64,000 bases of DNA from Streptomyces sp. NBC_01750 (GCF_035918095.1 NZ_CP109137.1:806001-870000), one strand, 5' to 3'. Shown: positions 50,407 through 60,800, numbered from the stretch's first letter. Program-made: numbers and translations. The notes: generated by a model not told the origin, from the sequence alone.

Positions 50407-52257
50407 ATGCCGACGCACATGGGCTATCCCGGCGTTTACATCGAGGAACTTCCCAGCAGCATCCGTACCGTCGCCTCGGTCACCACCTCGGTGACCGCGT
50501 TCGTGGGGCACACCCGCCGGGGGCCGCTCAATCAACCGGTGCGGATCACCAGCTTCGCGGACTTCGAGCGTCGCTTCGGCGGACTGACCTCGCGGAGCGC
50601 CGTCAGCTACGCGGTGCACCAGTTCTTCGGCAACGGCGGCTCGGTCGCGGTGATCGTCCGCGTGGCCAAGGCCGGCACCGGCGAGGAAGCCTGCGTCACG
50701 CTCAACTCCACCGAGGGGCACAGCGAGTGCCCGGTGCTGGAAGTGCACGCCAAGGAGCCCGGAGTCTGGGGCTCGGGCCTGCGGGTGGCCGTCGACCACG
50801 ACACCCCGGCTCCGGACGAGACGTTCAATCTCCAGATCCTCGACGCGCGCGGCGGGACCCGCGAGTCCTTCACCGGTCTGTCGATGAACTCCGGCCACGG
50901 CCGCTTCGTGGAGACCGTCGTCAACGCGGGCTCCTCCCTCGTCCGAGTAAAGGCTCTGGACGAGGGCCGGCCCGACCCCTCCGGCACTGTCTCCAAGCCC
51001 TTCGCGGCCGGACTGCCCAACCTGAACGTCGAGTTGAAGGTCAAGATCGACGATGTGGAGCGCGAGTTCACGCTCCACGACCCCGACCACGACGGCGAGC
51101 CGCCGTGCAACGTCACGGAGCTCGCCCTCCTGCTGGAGCGCAAGCTGCGCGCGCTGCCGGACGCTCCCGGCAAGCACGCCTTCGCCGGCGCCGAGGTCAC
51201 CGCCTTCGGCCGGCGCATCCAGGTCGTCGCCGGATCCGTCGACCCCGACGACGTGGTCCGCTTCGTCGGCGAGTGCGCCAACGACCTGGGCCTGGAGGCC
51301 TCGGTCAACCCGCCGGTCTTTCCGCTTGAGGGCGGCAAGGACGGCGATCCGCCCGGTCCGCGCGACCTCATCGGCAGCGAGGCCCGCAAGACGGGCGTCC
51401 AGGCGCTGCGCGACGTGGACGACGTCAACCTGCTGGCCCTGCCCGAACTTTCGGCGTACGAGTCCACCGAAGACATGGTCACCGTACTGTCGGCGGCCGA
51501 GCAGCTCTGCCGGGAGCGGCGTGTCTTCCTGCTCGTCGACTCGCCCTCGACCTGGGGCAGCGTGGATGCCGCACGGGCCGGGATCGGCGCTTTCGACCCC
51601 GTACGCAGCAGCCACGCGGGCCTGTACTTCCCGCATCTGCAGCTCACCGACCCGCTCACCGGACGGCTTCGTTCCTTCCCGCCGTCGGGTGCCATCGCCG
51701 GCGTCATCGCCCGCACCGACGGCGAGCGCGGCGTCTGGAAGGCGCCGGCCGGAACCGAGGCGCGGCTGGCCGGTGTCCGGTCACTGAGCGTCAAGCTGAC
51801 CGACCGGGAGAACGGGCTGCTCAACCCGCTGGGCGTGAACTGCCTGCGCACCTTCCCCGTAGTGGGTCCGCTGGTGTGGGGCGCGCGCACGCTCGAGGGC
51901 GCGGACGCGCTCGACAGCGAGTGGAAGTACGTGCCGGTGCGCCGGCTCGCGCTGCATGTCGAGGAGAGCCTCCACCGCGGTCTCCAGTGGGTCGTCTTCG
52001 AACCCAACACCGAGCAGCTCTGGCAGCAGATCCGGCTGAAGGCCTCGGCGTACCTCAACGACCTGTTCCGGCAGGGCGCGTTCAAGGGCAGCACACCGCG
52101 CGAGGCGTACTTCGTCAAATGCGACAAGGACACCACCACCGACGCCGATATCGACGCCGGAGTGGTCAATGTCGTGATCGGCATCGCGCCGGTCAAGCCC
52201 GCGGAGTTCGTGATCGTCAAGATCCAGCAGATCGCCGGGCAGTTCGACCTCTCGTAA
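50407..52257 (+). CDS. Contractile injection system tail sheath protein
   Basis: This 616-residue sheath subunit starts THMGYPGVYIEELPSSIRTV, the N-terminal linker typical of T4/Afp/PVC-type sheaths. It has VTAFVGHTRRGPLNQPVRIT, RVFLLVDSPSTWGSV and LAGVRSLSVKLTDRENGLLN. The end carries the conserved C-terminal domain (RRLALHVEESLHRGLQWVVF, YFVKCDKDTTT and GIAPVKPAEFVIVKIQQI). The sheath contracts around the inner tube to drive it forward. GGAGGGGGA precedes the ATG at 50407. It is the first gene of the operon seen here. Confidence 0.95.
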   Translation: MPTHMGYPGVYIEELPSSIRTVASVTTSVTAFVGHTRRGPLNQPVRITSFADFERRFGGLTSRSAVSYAVHQFFGNGGSVAVIVRVAKAGTGEEACVTLNSTEGHSECPVLEVHAKEPGVWGSGLRVAVDHDTPAPDETFNLQILDARGGTRESFTGLSMNSGHGRFVETVVNAGSSLVRVKALDEGRPDPSGTVSKPFAAGLPNLNVELKVKIDDVEREFTLHDPDHDGEPPCNVTELALLLERKLRALPDAPGKHAFAGAEVTAFGRRIQVVAGSVDPDDVVRFVGECANDLGLEASVNPPVFPLEGGKDGDPPGPRDLIGSEARKTGVQALRDVDDVNLLALPELSAYESTEDMVTVLSAAEQLCRERRVFLLVDSPSTWGSVDAARAGIGAFDPVRSSHAGLYFPHLQLTDPLTGRLRSFPPSGAIAGVIARTDGERGVWKAPAGTEARLAGVRSLSVKLTDRENGLLNPLGVNCLRTFPVVGPLVWGARTLEGADALDSEWKYVPVRRLALHVEESLHRGLQWVVFEPNTEQLWQQIRLKASAYLNDLFRQGAFKGSTPREAYFVKCDKDTTTDADIDAGVVNVVIGIAPVKPAEFVIVKIQQIAGQFDLS

Positions 52258-52286
52258 CCCAAGGAAAAGGAACACGAAGGAAACCG

Positions 52287-52811
52287 ATGGCTGAGTTCCA
52301 GATAAACGCCCATCGCTTCGACCCGTACAAGAATTTCAAGTTCCTGGTCCTCTGGGACGGTCGAACGGTCGCGGGCATCAGCAAGATCAGTCCTCTGAAG
52401 CGCACCACCGAGGTGGTCAAGCACCGCCACGGCGGTGACCCGAGCTCACCGCGCAAGTCACCCGGCCGCTCCGAGTTCGAAGGCGTCACGCTCGAGCGGG
52501 GTGTCACCCACGACCCGGAGTTCGACCGCTGGGCCAACAAGGTGTGGCAGGTCGGCGCCGGGCTCGGCGCGGAGGTCTCGCTGCGGGACTTCCGCAAGGA
52601 CATCGTCATCCAGGTACTCAACGAGGCCGGGCAGGTCGCCGTCTCGCACAAGCTCTACCGGGCCTGGGTCAGCGAGTACCAGGTGCTCGGTGAGCTGGAT
52701 GCCAACGCAAACGCCGTCGCCATCCAGAGCGTCAAGCTCGAATGCGAGGGCTGGGAGCGGGACTACGAGGTGGAGGAGCCGGTCGAGCCCTCCTTCACCC
52801 ATCCGGCCTGA
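52287..52811 (+). CDS. Contractile injection system inner tube protein
   Basis: This 174-residue tube subunit has NFKFLVLWDGRTVAGISKIS, then FEGVTLERGVTHDPEFDRW and RDFRKDIVIQVLNEAGQV, a T4 gp19-like/Hcp-like fold. The protein assembles as hexameric rings inside the sheath and carries effectors in its lumen or at its tip. It lies 29 bases after the sheath gene with a GAAGGAAACC site. Confidence 0.93.
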   Translation: MAEFQINAHRFDPYKNFKFLVLWDGRTVAGISKISPLKRTTEVVKHRHGGDPSSPRKSPGRSEFEGVTLERGVTHDPEFDRWANKVWQVGAGLGAEVSLRDFRKDIVIQVLNEAGQVAVSHKLYRAWVSEYQVLGELDANANAVAIQSVKLECEGWERDYEVEEPVEPSFTHPA

Positions 52812-52841
52812 GCCCGGAGGAATGCACCGGAGGAATGAGGG

Positions 52842-53588
52842 ATGACGCCGACGGGGCCGGCCGGGATGCTCGCCACCTGGGAGGCCGGGCTGGCACAGCA
52901 CGAATCCGGGAGGTCCCTGCTGCTGCACCGGGCGGCCCGCCCGGGGGCCGGCACCGACGAGTTGCTGTCGATGCCGGTCGGCGAGCGGGAAGCGGACCTG
53001 TTCGCGTTGCGCCGGGCGCTGTTCGGCGAGCGCATGCAGGTGCGTGTCGAGTGTGCGTCGTGCGGCGAGGCCATGGAGTTCGACCTCGACGCGACGTTGC
53101 TGGGCGCCAGGACGCGTACACCGGACGGGCCGCTGCGAGTGGAGGAGGACGATTGGGTGGTGGAGTTCCGGCTTCCCACCGTCGCCGACCTCGCGGCGGC
53201 CGGTGCGGTGCCGGATCCGGCGGCGGCCCGTCGGCTGCTGGTGACGCGCTGCACGGTTTCGGCCGTACGGGGCGGTGAGGCGATTCCCTCGGAGCGGCTG
53301 GCCTCGCTCCTGCCGGAGCGGGTCCAGCAACGGCTCGCCGAGACGGCGGCGGACGCCGACCCGGCGGCCGACGTGACGCTGAACGTCGCCTGCCCCGAGT
53401 GCGGTGAGGCCACCCCGGCCGAGCTGGACATCACCTCCTATCTGTGGACCGAACTGGACACCTGGGCACGGGACTTGATGCTCGATGTCCATCTGCTCGC
53501 CACCGCCTACGGGTGGAACGAGCCGGAGATTCTGGCGCTCAGCCCGCTGCGGCGTCGCTACTACCTGGAGCTGTGCGCAGATGCCTGA
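52842..53588 (+). CDS. T4 gp28-like baseplate hub assembly protein with zinc ribbons
   Basis: This 248-residue protein is like the baseplate hub assembly chaperones of eCIS loci. LFALRRALFGERMQVRV is followed by a CxxC pair (CASCGEAMEF), and a second pair lies in ACPECGEATPAEL, which together can bind Zn. The end LLATAYGWNEPEILALSPLRRRYYL is highly conserved in the family. It acts transiently in hub assembly rather than in the mature particle, by analogy with T4. It overlaps the next gene by eight bases. Confidence 0.8.
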   Translation: MTPTGPAGMLATWEAGLAQHESGRSLLLHRAARPGAGTDELLSMPVGEREADLFALRRALFGERMQVRVECASCGEAMEFDLDATLLGARTRTPDGPLRVEEDDWVVEFRLPTVADLAAAGAVPDPAAARRLLVTRCTVSAVRGGEAIPSERLASLLPERVQQRLAETAADADPAADVTLNVACPECGEATPAELDITSYLWTELDTWARDLMLDVHLLATAYGWNEPEILALSPLRRRYYLELCADA

Positions 53589-54300
53589 CTACTTCGACCG
53601 GCTGCTCGCCCGGTACACGCCGGTGACCGGGGGTGCCGGTGGCACGGCGCGGGTCCGGCCGCGGCTGCCCGGCCCGTTCGAGCGGGTCGAGGCAGTGCGG
53701 AGCGGTCCGCCGGAGCCCGACGCGCCGGCCTCACTGATCCCGTCCGCTCCGGGCCCCGCCTTCGGACCGGCCGGGTCGGTCCGTCAGGAGCGGGAGGTGC
53801 GGACCGACCGGCACACGGTCGTACGGACCGAGGCGGCCCGGCGCGGTGAGCCCGAACGGCCCGCCGTCGCCGCCGTGCCTCCCACGGAACCACTGCTGCG
53901 GCCTGCGGCGCCCGCGGCTCCCGGACCGCGAGCTGCCGCCAACGACGTTCCACGCCCGGCCCGCCGGTCGCCCGCTCCCACGGGGTCCGACGAGCCGTGG
54001 ACACCGACTGCTGCCACGCCACGTACCGCGGACCTCGCTCCCCCGGTCACCGCCGCCCCGGCAAGGCCCCGCAGCGCCGACACCGCCACCGCCCGCGGCG
54101 CCGCGCCGAACGGACTGGGACGGCGCGCGCCCCGGCCGGCCGAGCGTGTCGTACACGTACAGATCGGTCGGCTGGAAGTGAGCGCGGCACCGCCAGCGGG
54201 CGCGAACCGCCCCGCCACGGGCCGCTCCGACCACACCGGACGGCGCGCGCCGGCACTGACCTTGGACGACTATCTGTCGCGCGGCGAGAAGAGGGACTGA
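53581..54300 (+). CDS. Disordered Pro/Ala/Arg-rich eCIS-operon protein
   Basis: This 239-residue protein begins MPDYFDRLLARYTPVTG and ends LTLDDYLSRGEKRD. The middle is Pro/Ala/Arg-rich and appears unstructured. One short ordered patch, ERVVHVQIGRLEVSA, resembles the beta segment found in many eCIS hypothetical proteins. The translational overlap with the gene before and a four-base gap to the one after show it belongs to the operon. No function can be assigned; a scaffold or assembly role is possible. Confidence 0.7.
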   Translation: MPDYFDRLLARYTPVTGGAGGTARVRPRLPGPFERVEAVRSGPPEPDAPASLIPSAPGPAFGPAGSVRQEREVRTDRHTVVRTEAARRGEPERPAVAAVPPTEPLLRPAAPAAPGPRAAANDVPRPARRSPAPTGSDEPWTPTAATPRTADLAPPVTAAPARPRSADTATARGAAPNGLGRRAPRPAERVVHVQIGRLEVSAAPPAGANRPATGRSDHTGRRAPALTLDDYLSRGEKRD

Positions 54301-54304
54301 CGTC

Positions 54305-55291
54305 ATGAGCAATGGACTGGCCCTCGCGACGGTCACCCAGGCCCTGGCACTGCTGATCGAGAGCAATCTGGGGCCCGAGATGGACCTCGCGGTCAAGGTG
54401 GAGACTCGTAAGCCGCCGGCCGAGCCGCCGGCCGAGCCGACCATCAATGTCTTCCTCTACCAGGTCACGCCGAACCCTTCGATGCGCCATCACGACCTGC
54501 CGACGCGCGCTTCGGACGGCACACTGCTCAAGCGCCCTGCCATGCCGCTGGATCTGCACTATTTGATCAGCGCGTACGGGGAGGAGGCGGAGCTGGTCGG
54601 CCAGCGGCTGATCGGGTGCGTGGTCCGGACGCTGCACGAAATCCCGGTGCTGCCCAAGGAGTTGATCGAGCTCGCTGCGGAGCGTCCGTATCTGGCGGGC
54701 AGTGATCTGGCCGAGTCGCCGCAGAAGGTGCGCTTCACGCCGACGGTGATGGACATCGACGAGACGTCCAAGCTGTGGGGCATGCTCCACCAGACTCCGT
54801 ACACGCTGTCGGTGGCGTATCAGGCCTCCCTGGTCCTGATCGAGGGCCGCGAGAAGCCGGTCCCGGCGAAGCCGGTGGAGCGGCGGACGGTGCGGGTGAT
54901 GCCGTTCGGGGCTCCCGGCGCACCGGTGCCGCCGGGATCCACGCCTCCGGCCGAGGAGCCGGCGCGGGTTGAGGACGAGACCGAGGCCGCCGGGGCGCAG
55001 ACGGCAGCCGCTGAGCCGGGGGCCGCGAAGAAGCGGCTCGCGTCCAGGACGGCACCGTCAAAGACCACGCCCTCCAAGACCGCGCCCTCCAAGACCGCGC
55101 CGTCCAAGAGCGTCCCGGGCAAGGCCGCTGCGGGCAAACCCGCGGCGTCCGGGTCCACCGTCTCCAAGCCGGTGGCCAAGCGGGCCGCGCCCGCCTCCCG
55201 TACCGGCAAGGACTCCGGCGCGAGCGGGAGCGGCGGCGGCCGGTCACCGGGATCCGACGCAGGCGCGGGCGCAGACGGCAAGGACAGCTGA
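54305..55291 (+). CDS. DUF4255 (Pvc16-like) tail cap protein with disordered tail
   Basis: This 328-residue protein has an N-terminal DUF4255 domain (about 1-195) with LATVTQALALLIESNLG, INVFLYQVTPNPSMRHHDLP and MPLDLHYLISAYG. Pvc16-type proteins cap the tube and sheath and set particle end. About 130 residues of Ala/Lys/Ser-rich low complexity follow, including APSKT pentapeptide repeats encoded by 15-base units near 55055-55110. The tail is absent from typical Pvc16. The ATG at 54305 follows AGGGACTGACGTC. Confidence 0.9.
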   Translation: MSNGLALATVTQALALLIESNLGPEMDLAVKVETRKPPAEPPAEPTINVFLYQVTPNPSMRHHDLPTRASDGTLLKRPAMPLDLHYLISAYGEEAELVGQRLIGCVVRTLHEIPVLPKELIELAAERPYLAGSDLAESPQKVRFTPTVMDIDETSKLWGMLHQTPYTLSVAYQASLVLIEGREKPVPAKPVERRTVRVMPFGAPGAPVPPGSTPPAEEPARVEDETEAAGAQTAAAEPGAAKKRLASRTAPSKTTPSKTAPSKTAPSKSVPGKAAAGKPAASGSTVSKPVAKRAAPASRTGKDSGASGSGGGRSPGSDAGAGADGKDS

Positions 55292-55297
55292 GGCGCG

Positions 55298-57517
55298 GTG
55301 CGGGACACGGGGGCGGGTGAGGACATGGGTACGGACGAGGGAACCGGTCCGGGCGCGGTGGTGGACGCCGGTGCGGACGGCCGCGCGCTGGCCGCGGCCG
55401 TACGGTCCGTCCTCGCGCGCATCGACGCCCACGCACAGCGCGCGCGGCACCGGACCCCGACGGCGGGGGACGAGGCATCCGCCGGTTCCGGCGCGGCAAC
55501 TGCGGGCAATGGGCGCACAGGCACGACTGCCGCCGGAGCCGGGCAGCCGCGTCCCGAGGCGGGCGCGGCCGCACCCGTACCGGTACCAGTGCGCGAGACC
55601 GGCGCGGCGGCGGAGAGCGACCGGCGCGCGAACACCGTCGCTGCCACGACCGACCGGTCGCGGCCCGCCGACGCGCCCGAGCTCACCGCACCCCGCACCT
55701 CGGCGCTCGCCGCCCCCGCTCCCGCCACCCTGGACGCGCTCGTCGCCTGCTTCGGGCTCAGCCGCTTCGAACGCGACGTCGTCCTGCTCGCCGCCGCCGC
55801 GGAGCTGGACCCCACCACCGGCGGCCGTTGCGCCGCCGCGAGCGGCGACCCGGACCGGGCGCACCCGACCTTCTCGCTCGCCCTCGCCGCACTCGCCGAC
55901 GCCCACTGGAGCGCGCTCACGCCCGTCGCCCCGCTGCGCCGCTGGCGGCTCGTCGAACTGGACGACGAGACCCGGCTGACCACCTCACGGCTACGCCTCG
56001 ACGAGCGCATTCTCCACTTCCTGGTCGGCTCGCCGTACCTGGACTCCCGGCTGCACGGGCTGTTACGCCGCACGACAGTGCCGGAGTCGCTGCCGGCCTC
56101 GTACGACCTCGCGGCGAGCCGGGTCGCCGCGGGCTGGGCGGGAGCGGGCCCGTACGCACCACTCCGCGTCGAGCTCGTCGGCGGCGATCTGCGCAGCCGC
56201 GCCGACATCGCCGCCGCGGCCGCCCGCCGTTCCGGGCTCGGTCTGTACGCGATGGCCGCCGACGACATGCCGACCGACCCCGCCGAGCGCGACCGGCTGG
56301 CGCGGCTGTGGCAGCGCGAGGCGATCCTGCTGCCCGCCGCGCTGCTTGTCGAGGTCGGCGAGCTGGAACGTGACCAGGCCGCGGCCACTGACGCGTTCAT
56401 CGAGAGCGCGGCCGTACCGCTCGTGGTCTCCAGCCCGGACCCGCGGCAGACCGCCCGACCACGCGGCGAACGGGTCACCGTCCCGGCCCTCGACACCGAG
56501 GAGCAACTCGGCGTGTGGACGGACGCCTTCGAAGACGTGCCAGAGGTGTCCGAAGAGGATCTGAAGGATCTCGTCGAGCAGTTCTCGCTGCCGCCGCATC
56601 TGATCAGGTCCGCCGGCGCGACCGTCGTACGGGATCTGCCCGGTGAGGACGAACTGGACGCCACCGGGCTGGCCTGGAGAGCCGGACTCACCGAGGCGCG
56701 GATGGGCATGGACGAGCTGGGCCGGCGGATCGAGCCGCAGGCCACGTGGGGCGATCTGGTGCTCGCGGAGAGGCAGTCGAGGATCCTGCGCGAGATCGTC
56801 GCGCATGTGCGTCAGCGGGCGACCGTCTACCAGGAATGGGGCTTCGCCGCGACGCTGCGCCGCGGCCTCGGCGTCACCGCGCTGTTCGCGGGCGGCTCCG
56901 GTACCGGCAAGACGCTCGCCGCCGAGGTGATGGCGAAGGAGCTGGGCCTGGATCTGTTCATCATCGACCTTTCCCAGGTGGTCAGTAAGTACATCGGCGA
57001 GACCGAGAAGAACCTGCGCAAGGTCTTCGACGCGGCCGAACGCGGCGGCGCGCTGCTGCTCTTCGACGAGGCGGACGCGCTCTTCGGCAAGCGCAGCGAG
57101 GTCAGGGACAGCCACGACCGGTACGCCAACCTCGAGGTCAGCTATCTGCTGATGCGGATGGAGGCGTATCGCGGTCTCGCGATCCTCACGACCAATATGA
57201 AGCAGGCCCTGGACACAGCCTTTATGCGCCGTATCCGCTTCGTCGTCGACTTCCCCTTCCCCGGGGAGAGCGAGCGCGCCGAGATCTGGCGGCGGGTGCT
57301 GCCCGCGCGGGCGCCGATGAAGGGCGTCGATCCGGAGCTGCTGGCCCGGCTGACCGTGGCGGGCGGCTCCATCCGCAATATCGCTCTCTCGGGCGCCTTC
57401 CTCGCGGCGGAGGAGGGCGACCGGCTCCAGATGCGCCACATGCTGGAGGCGGCGCGTACCGAATACCTCAAGCTGGACCGCTCCTTGACGCCCTCGGAGG
57501 TCCACGGATGGGTCTGA
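55298..57517 (+). CDS. AAA+ ATPase of the contractile injection system
   Basis: This 739-residue ATPase has a disordered, Ala-rich N-terminus (1-145), a middle region with FGLSRFERDVVLLAAAAELD and a C-terminal AAA+ domain. Walker A is GGSGTGKT at about 531, Walker B is LLLFDEADALFG at about 587, and VSKYIGETEKNLRKVF and FMRRIRFVVDFPFP (sensor/arginine finger) follow. It is like Afp15/Pvc15-type ATPases needed for particle assembly or effector loading. The GTG at 55298 follows GAGG; an ATG 27 bases later is possible. Confidence 0.9.
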   Translation: MRDTGAGEDMGTDEGTGPGAVVDAGADGRALAAAVRSVLARIDAHAQRARHRTPTAGDEASAGSGAATAGNGRTGTTAAGAGQPRPEAGAAAPVPVPVRETGAAAESDRRANTVAATTDRSRPADAPELTAPRTSALAAPAPATLDALVACFGLSRFERDVVLLAAAAELDPTTGGRCAAASGDPDRAHPTFSLALAALADAHWSALTPVAPLRRWRLVELDDETRLTTSRLRLDERILHFLVGSPYLDSRLHGLLRRTTVPESLPASYDLAASRVAAGWAGAGPYAPLRVELVGGDLRSRADIAAAAARRSGLGLYAMAADDMPTDPAERDRLARLWQREAILLPAALLVEVGELERDQAAATDAFIESAAVPLVVSSPDPRQTARPRGERVTVPALDTEEQLGVWTDAFEDVPEVSEEDLKDLVEQFSLPPHLIRSAGATVVRDLPGEDELDATGLAWRAGLTEARMGMDELGRRIEPQATWGDLVLAERQSRILREIVAHVRQRATVYQEWGFAATLRRGLGVTALFAGGSGTGKTLAAEVMAKELGLDLFIIDLSQVVSKYIGETEKNLRKVFDAAERGGALLLFDEADALFGKRSEVRDSHDRYANLEVSYLLMRMEAYRGLAILTTNMKQALDTAFMRRIRFVVDFPFPGESERAEIWRRVLPARAPMKGVDPELLARLTVAGGSIRNIALSGAFLAAEEGDRLQMRHMLEAARTEYLKLDRSLTPSEVHGWV

Positions 57518-57828
57518 ACGAGGCACGGCGTGAAGCTCCGCGGGAGGCACCGCGCCATACGGAGCGCACGATACGCGTGGACATCGGCGAGCTGGTGCTC
57601 GACGGGTTCGAGCGGCTCGACCCGGACCGGGTGTCCGCGGCCTTCGAGGCTGAGCTGGCCCGGCTCGTACGGGAGCGGGGTGTGCCGCTGGCCGCTGACG
57701 GCGGCCGGGCGCTGGACGCGCTGTCCGGGCTGCCGCCGCTGCCGGCCACCACTTCGCCGGGGCGGCTCGGCGAGGCGCTGGCGCGTGCGGTGCACGCGGG
57801 TCTTTCGGGGCGGGGTGAGTCGCGATGA
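57508..57828 (+). CDS. Small eCIS-operon protein
   Basis: This 106-residue protein has a central IRVDIGELVLDGFERLDPDR and AFEAELARLVRERGVPL. Its VDIGELVLDGF segment recurs in small proteins next to AAA+ genes of eCIS loci. It overlaps the ATPase gene by ten bases and the giant gene by four (ATGA), so its stoichiometry is likely coupled. Function unknown; an adaptor for loading of the following protein is plausible. Confidence 0.72.
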   Translation: MGLNEARREAPREAPRHTERTIRVDIGELVLDGFERLDPDRVSAAFEAELARLVRERGVPLAADGGRALDALSGLPPLPATTSPGRLGEALARAVHAGLSGRGESR

Positions 57829-60800
57829 GTACGTCCCATGCCCAGGACGCGCAGGCGGCCCAGGCCGAACGGCGACGCAAGCGCAAGGAGCGGGCCAAGT
57901 CCCGTACGCCGGAGCCGAAGAACATCGTCAGCGGCGCCGGACAGCCGCTCGACCTGAGCGTACGGCGGGAGCTGGAGGAGCAGCTCGGTCACGACTTCAG
58001 CCGGGTGCGTCTGCACACCGACCGGGACGCGGGCACGCTCACCGAGCTGCTGGGCGCGGACGCGGTCGCTGTCGGCCAGGACATCTTCTTCCGCGAGGGA
58101 ACGTACCGCCCGGGCACGGCGGACGGGCAGCGGCTGCTCGCCCATGAGCTGCTGCACACGGTCCAGAACCCGGAGGGGCTGGGCGCGCTGCGCGCGGGCC
58201 GTGATCTGGGCGCGGTGAGCCTGCCGCAGCAGGCGATGGAACGCGAGGCGGAGTCGGCGGCGCAGGCACTCGTGCGGGACGAGGAGCAGGGCGCCCCCGA
58301 GGTGGAGCCGGATCAGTCCACGCCCGGCTGGCTGCGGTACGCCACGGTCGACGCCGACCGGTCGCGCAGGGAGCAGCTGGACCCGGCGACGGTGGTGGAC
58401 CGGCTGGCGAACGGCGTGCTCCGCTCGCTGCGGGGCGACCCGGCGGATCTCTCGGGACGCGTACGCCTGCAACTTGCCCGGATGTCACCGCGGTTGCAGG
58501 ACTCTGTGCTGGACCGGCTGGAAGTACGGCTGCTCTCCAGCGAGTACGACCGGCTGCTGGACCTCGCCGAGGAGTCCGAAGCCAAGCCGGTGGACCTCCA
58601 GCCGGCCCAGGTGCCCGAGCCTGAGACGGACCTCTTCGAGCTGCTCGGCGTCGAGCGCGCCCAGTGGAAACGCAAGGAAGAGGGCGAGCAGGAGTCGAAG
58701 GACCGGCAGGCCGAGGACGCCGGCGAGGAGCAGAAGGACGCCAAGGCGCGGGACGAGAAGCGCGGCGGCGACCGGAGCCGGGCGCAGTCGGACGCGGCGG
58801 CTGAGAAGGAGGAGGCTGCCCGGCGCACCGAGCAGGAGGACGAGCGCGCCCAGTCCCGGCAGCAGGCCGCGCAGGAGCAGCAGCAGGAAGAGCAGAAGCA
58901 GGGCCAGGACCGGCTGCGGGTCGACGAGGCCGCCGACGAGCGGGCGCAGGGCCAGGCGGATGGCACCGAGCAGGCCAAGGAGGAGCGCAAGGAGCAGCGT
59001 GACCGGGAAGAGCAGGATCCCGAGCAGGCGAACGCCCCCGGCGCCGACAAGCGCAAGCGCAAGGACGACGCGAAGAAGCCCGCGGACGGCTCCAGGCAGG
59101 AGAACCTCGACCCGAAGGCGAAGGGGCAGCCCGGTCCCGTACGCCCGGAGAAGGTGGACGAGCGGGCCGAGCAGCGGGACAGCGCACTGTCCGAGCACGG
59201 TCTTCACGAGAAGGACGAGGACGAGGGGGAGCCGCGCGAGGAGGAGAAGCCGCTCGGGCTCGAGGCGGGCGCGGACCGGGAGATCGGCAGCGATGAGGGC
59301 GACCGGGCCAAGGGCGGCGGCGCGGCCGAGCCCGAGCTCAAGCCCGAGGACTATCTGCCGGACACCGATCTCGACGTCTCGTCGGTTCCCACGGCCGACA
59401 ACCCCACGGCCACGGTGCCGACCTTCCCCACTCCCCCGCCGACCAAGGCCGAACAGGTCCAGGAGCAGCGGGAGAACGACGCCGAGGAGGAAGAGGACGA
59501 GGACGCCCCGGAGGCGGAGGCCAAACCGCCGGGTGCCGAGATGGGGCCGGTCGAGGGCGAGGCGCCGCAGCCCGAGGGCGGACCGGCCGCCGAGGCCGGG
59601 GACCGCAGCGAGAAGGACCTCCAGCCGGAGAAGCCGGTGGACCAGGAGGTCGGACCCGATCCGGAGACCGAGGGCAGGCAGGAACCGGAACCCGAGGCGG
59701 AGAAGCAGGACCCGGAACAGCAACAGGACACGGCTGAGAGGGACTCCGGCTCAGGCGACGGCGAGCAGCAGCCGGACGCCAAGAGCGCCGAGGACCAGCA
59801 GGAGGAACGCAAGGAGCAGGCGGAACAGGACGCCAGGCCCCGGCCGGGGGCTGCCGGTTCCCCGGCGGGTGCGCCGGACATGGGCGCCGCCGCAGGTACG
59901 GCGGCGGCCGCGACCCCGCCGGCGGGTGCGCACACGGAACGGACCTCGCTCGAGGACCGCAGGCCCTCCCCCGCCGCCCGGCGGGTCGCGGACTCCGCGA
60001 AGGGCGACCACGAGGCATCGGCGCCCAAGAGCGCGGTGCCGAAGGAGAGCGGTCCGGGAGCGGCGCCGAGTGGTGTGGTCGGCAGCAGCAGTACGGCGGG
60101 GCCGAGTCCCGCGACCGGCCCCGGCGGGGCGCCCTCGGCGGCGCAGGCCGCGGTCGGTCCGGCGGCCGAACAGGCGGAAAGCCCGGGGAAGTTCGGTGCT
60201 CCCGCGCCGGAGGGCACAAAGGCGCAGCCGGAGGCGTCACTGGAGAAGGACGGCGGCGGTTGCGCACCTCCGGAGCCCGCGGCGGAGAAGGAGGAGGGCG
60301 GCGGCAGTTGCGGTGGCGGCGGCGGGGCCGCTCCCGAGGAGAAGCAGGAGGAGCCGCCGGACGTCTCGGGCCAGGACCCGAAGGCCGCGATCGGTACGGT
60401 CAGCAAGCTGGCGCCGGACCAGGCCGCGGCCGCCATGCCCGGTGTGGACGCCGCCGCGGACAAGAAGATCGGCGAGGAGCAGCAGCGTCTCGACGCCAAC
60501 CCGCCCAAGCGGGAGCGCCCTTCGGGTGCTCCACGCACCCGGTCGGCCCCGCCCGAGGCAGCCGCTCCGGCCGCCCGGGTGACCGGCAAGGTCGAGAAGC
60601 TCGGGCCCGAGGACCGGGTCGAGAAGCAGAAGGCCAAGGGCAGCGAGAAGGCGGAGGGCGCGAAGCCCACCGACAACACTCCCCCGCCGCCGGCCCCGGT
60701 GGCGGACAAGCTGACGGCCGAAGAGGCGAAGAACGTCGACGCCGCGGCCGACGCGGTGCCGACCGTCGACCCGGAACTGCGGAACAAGACCGTAGGGCCC

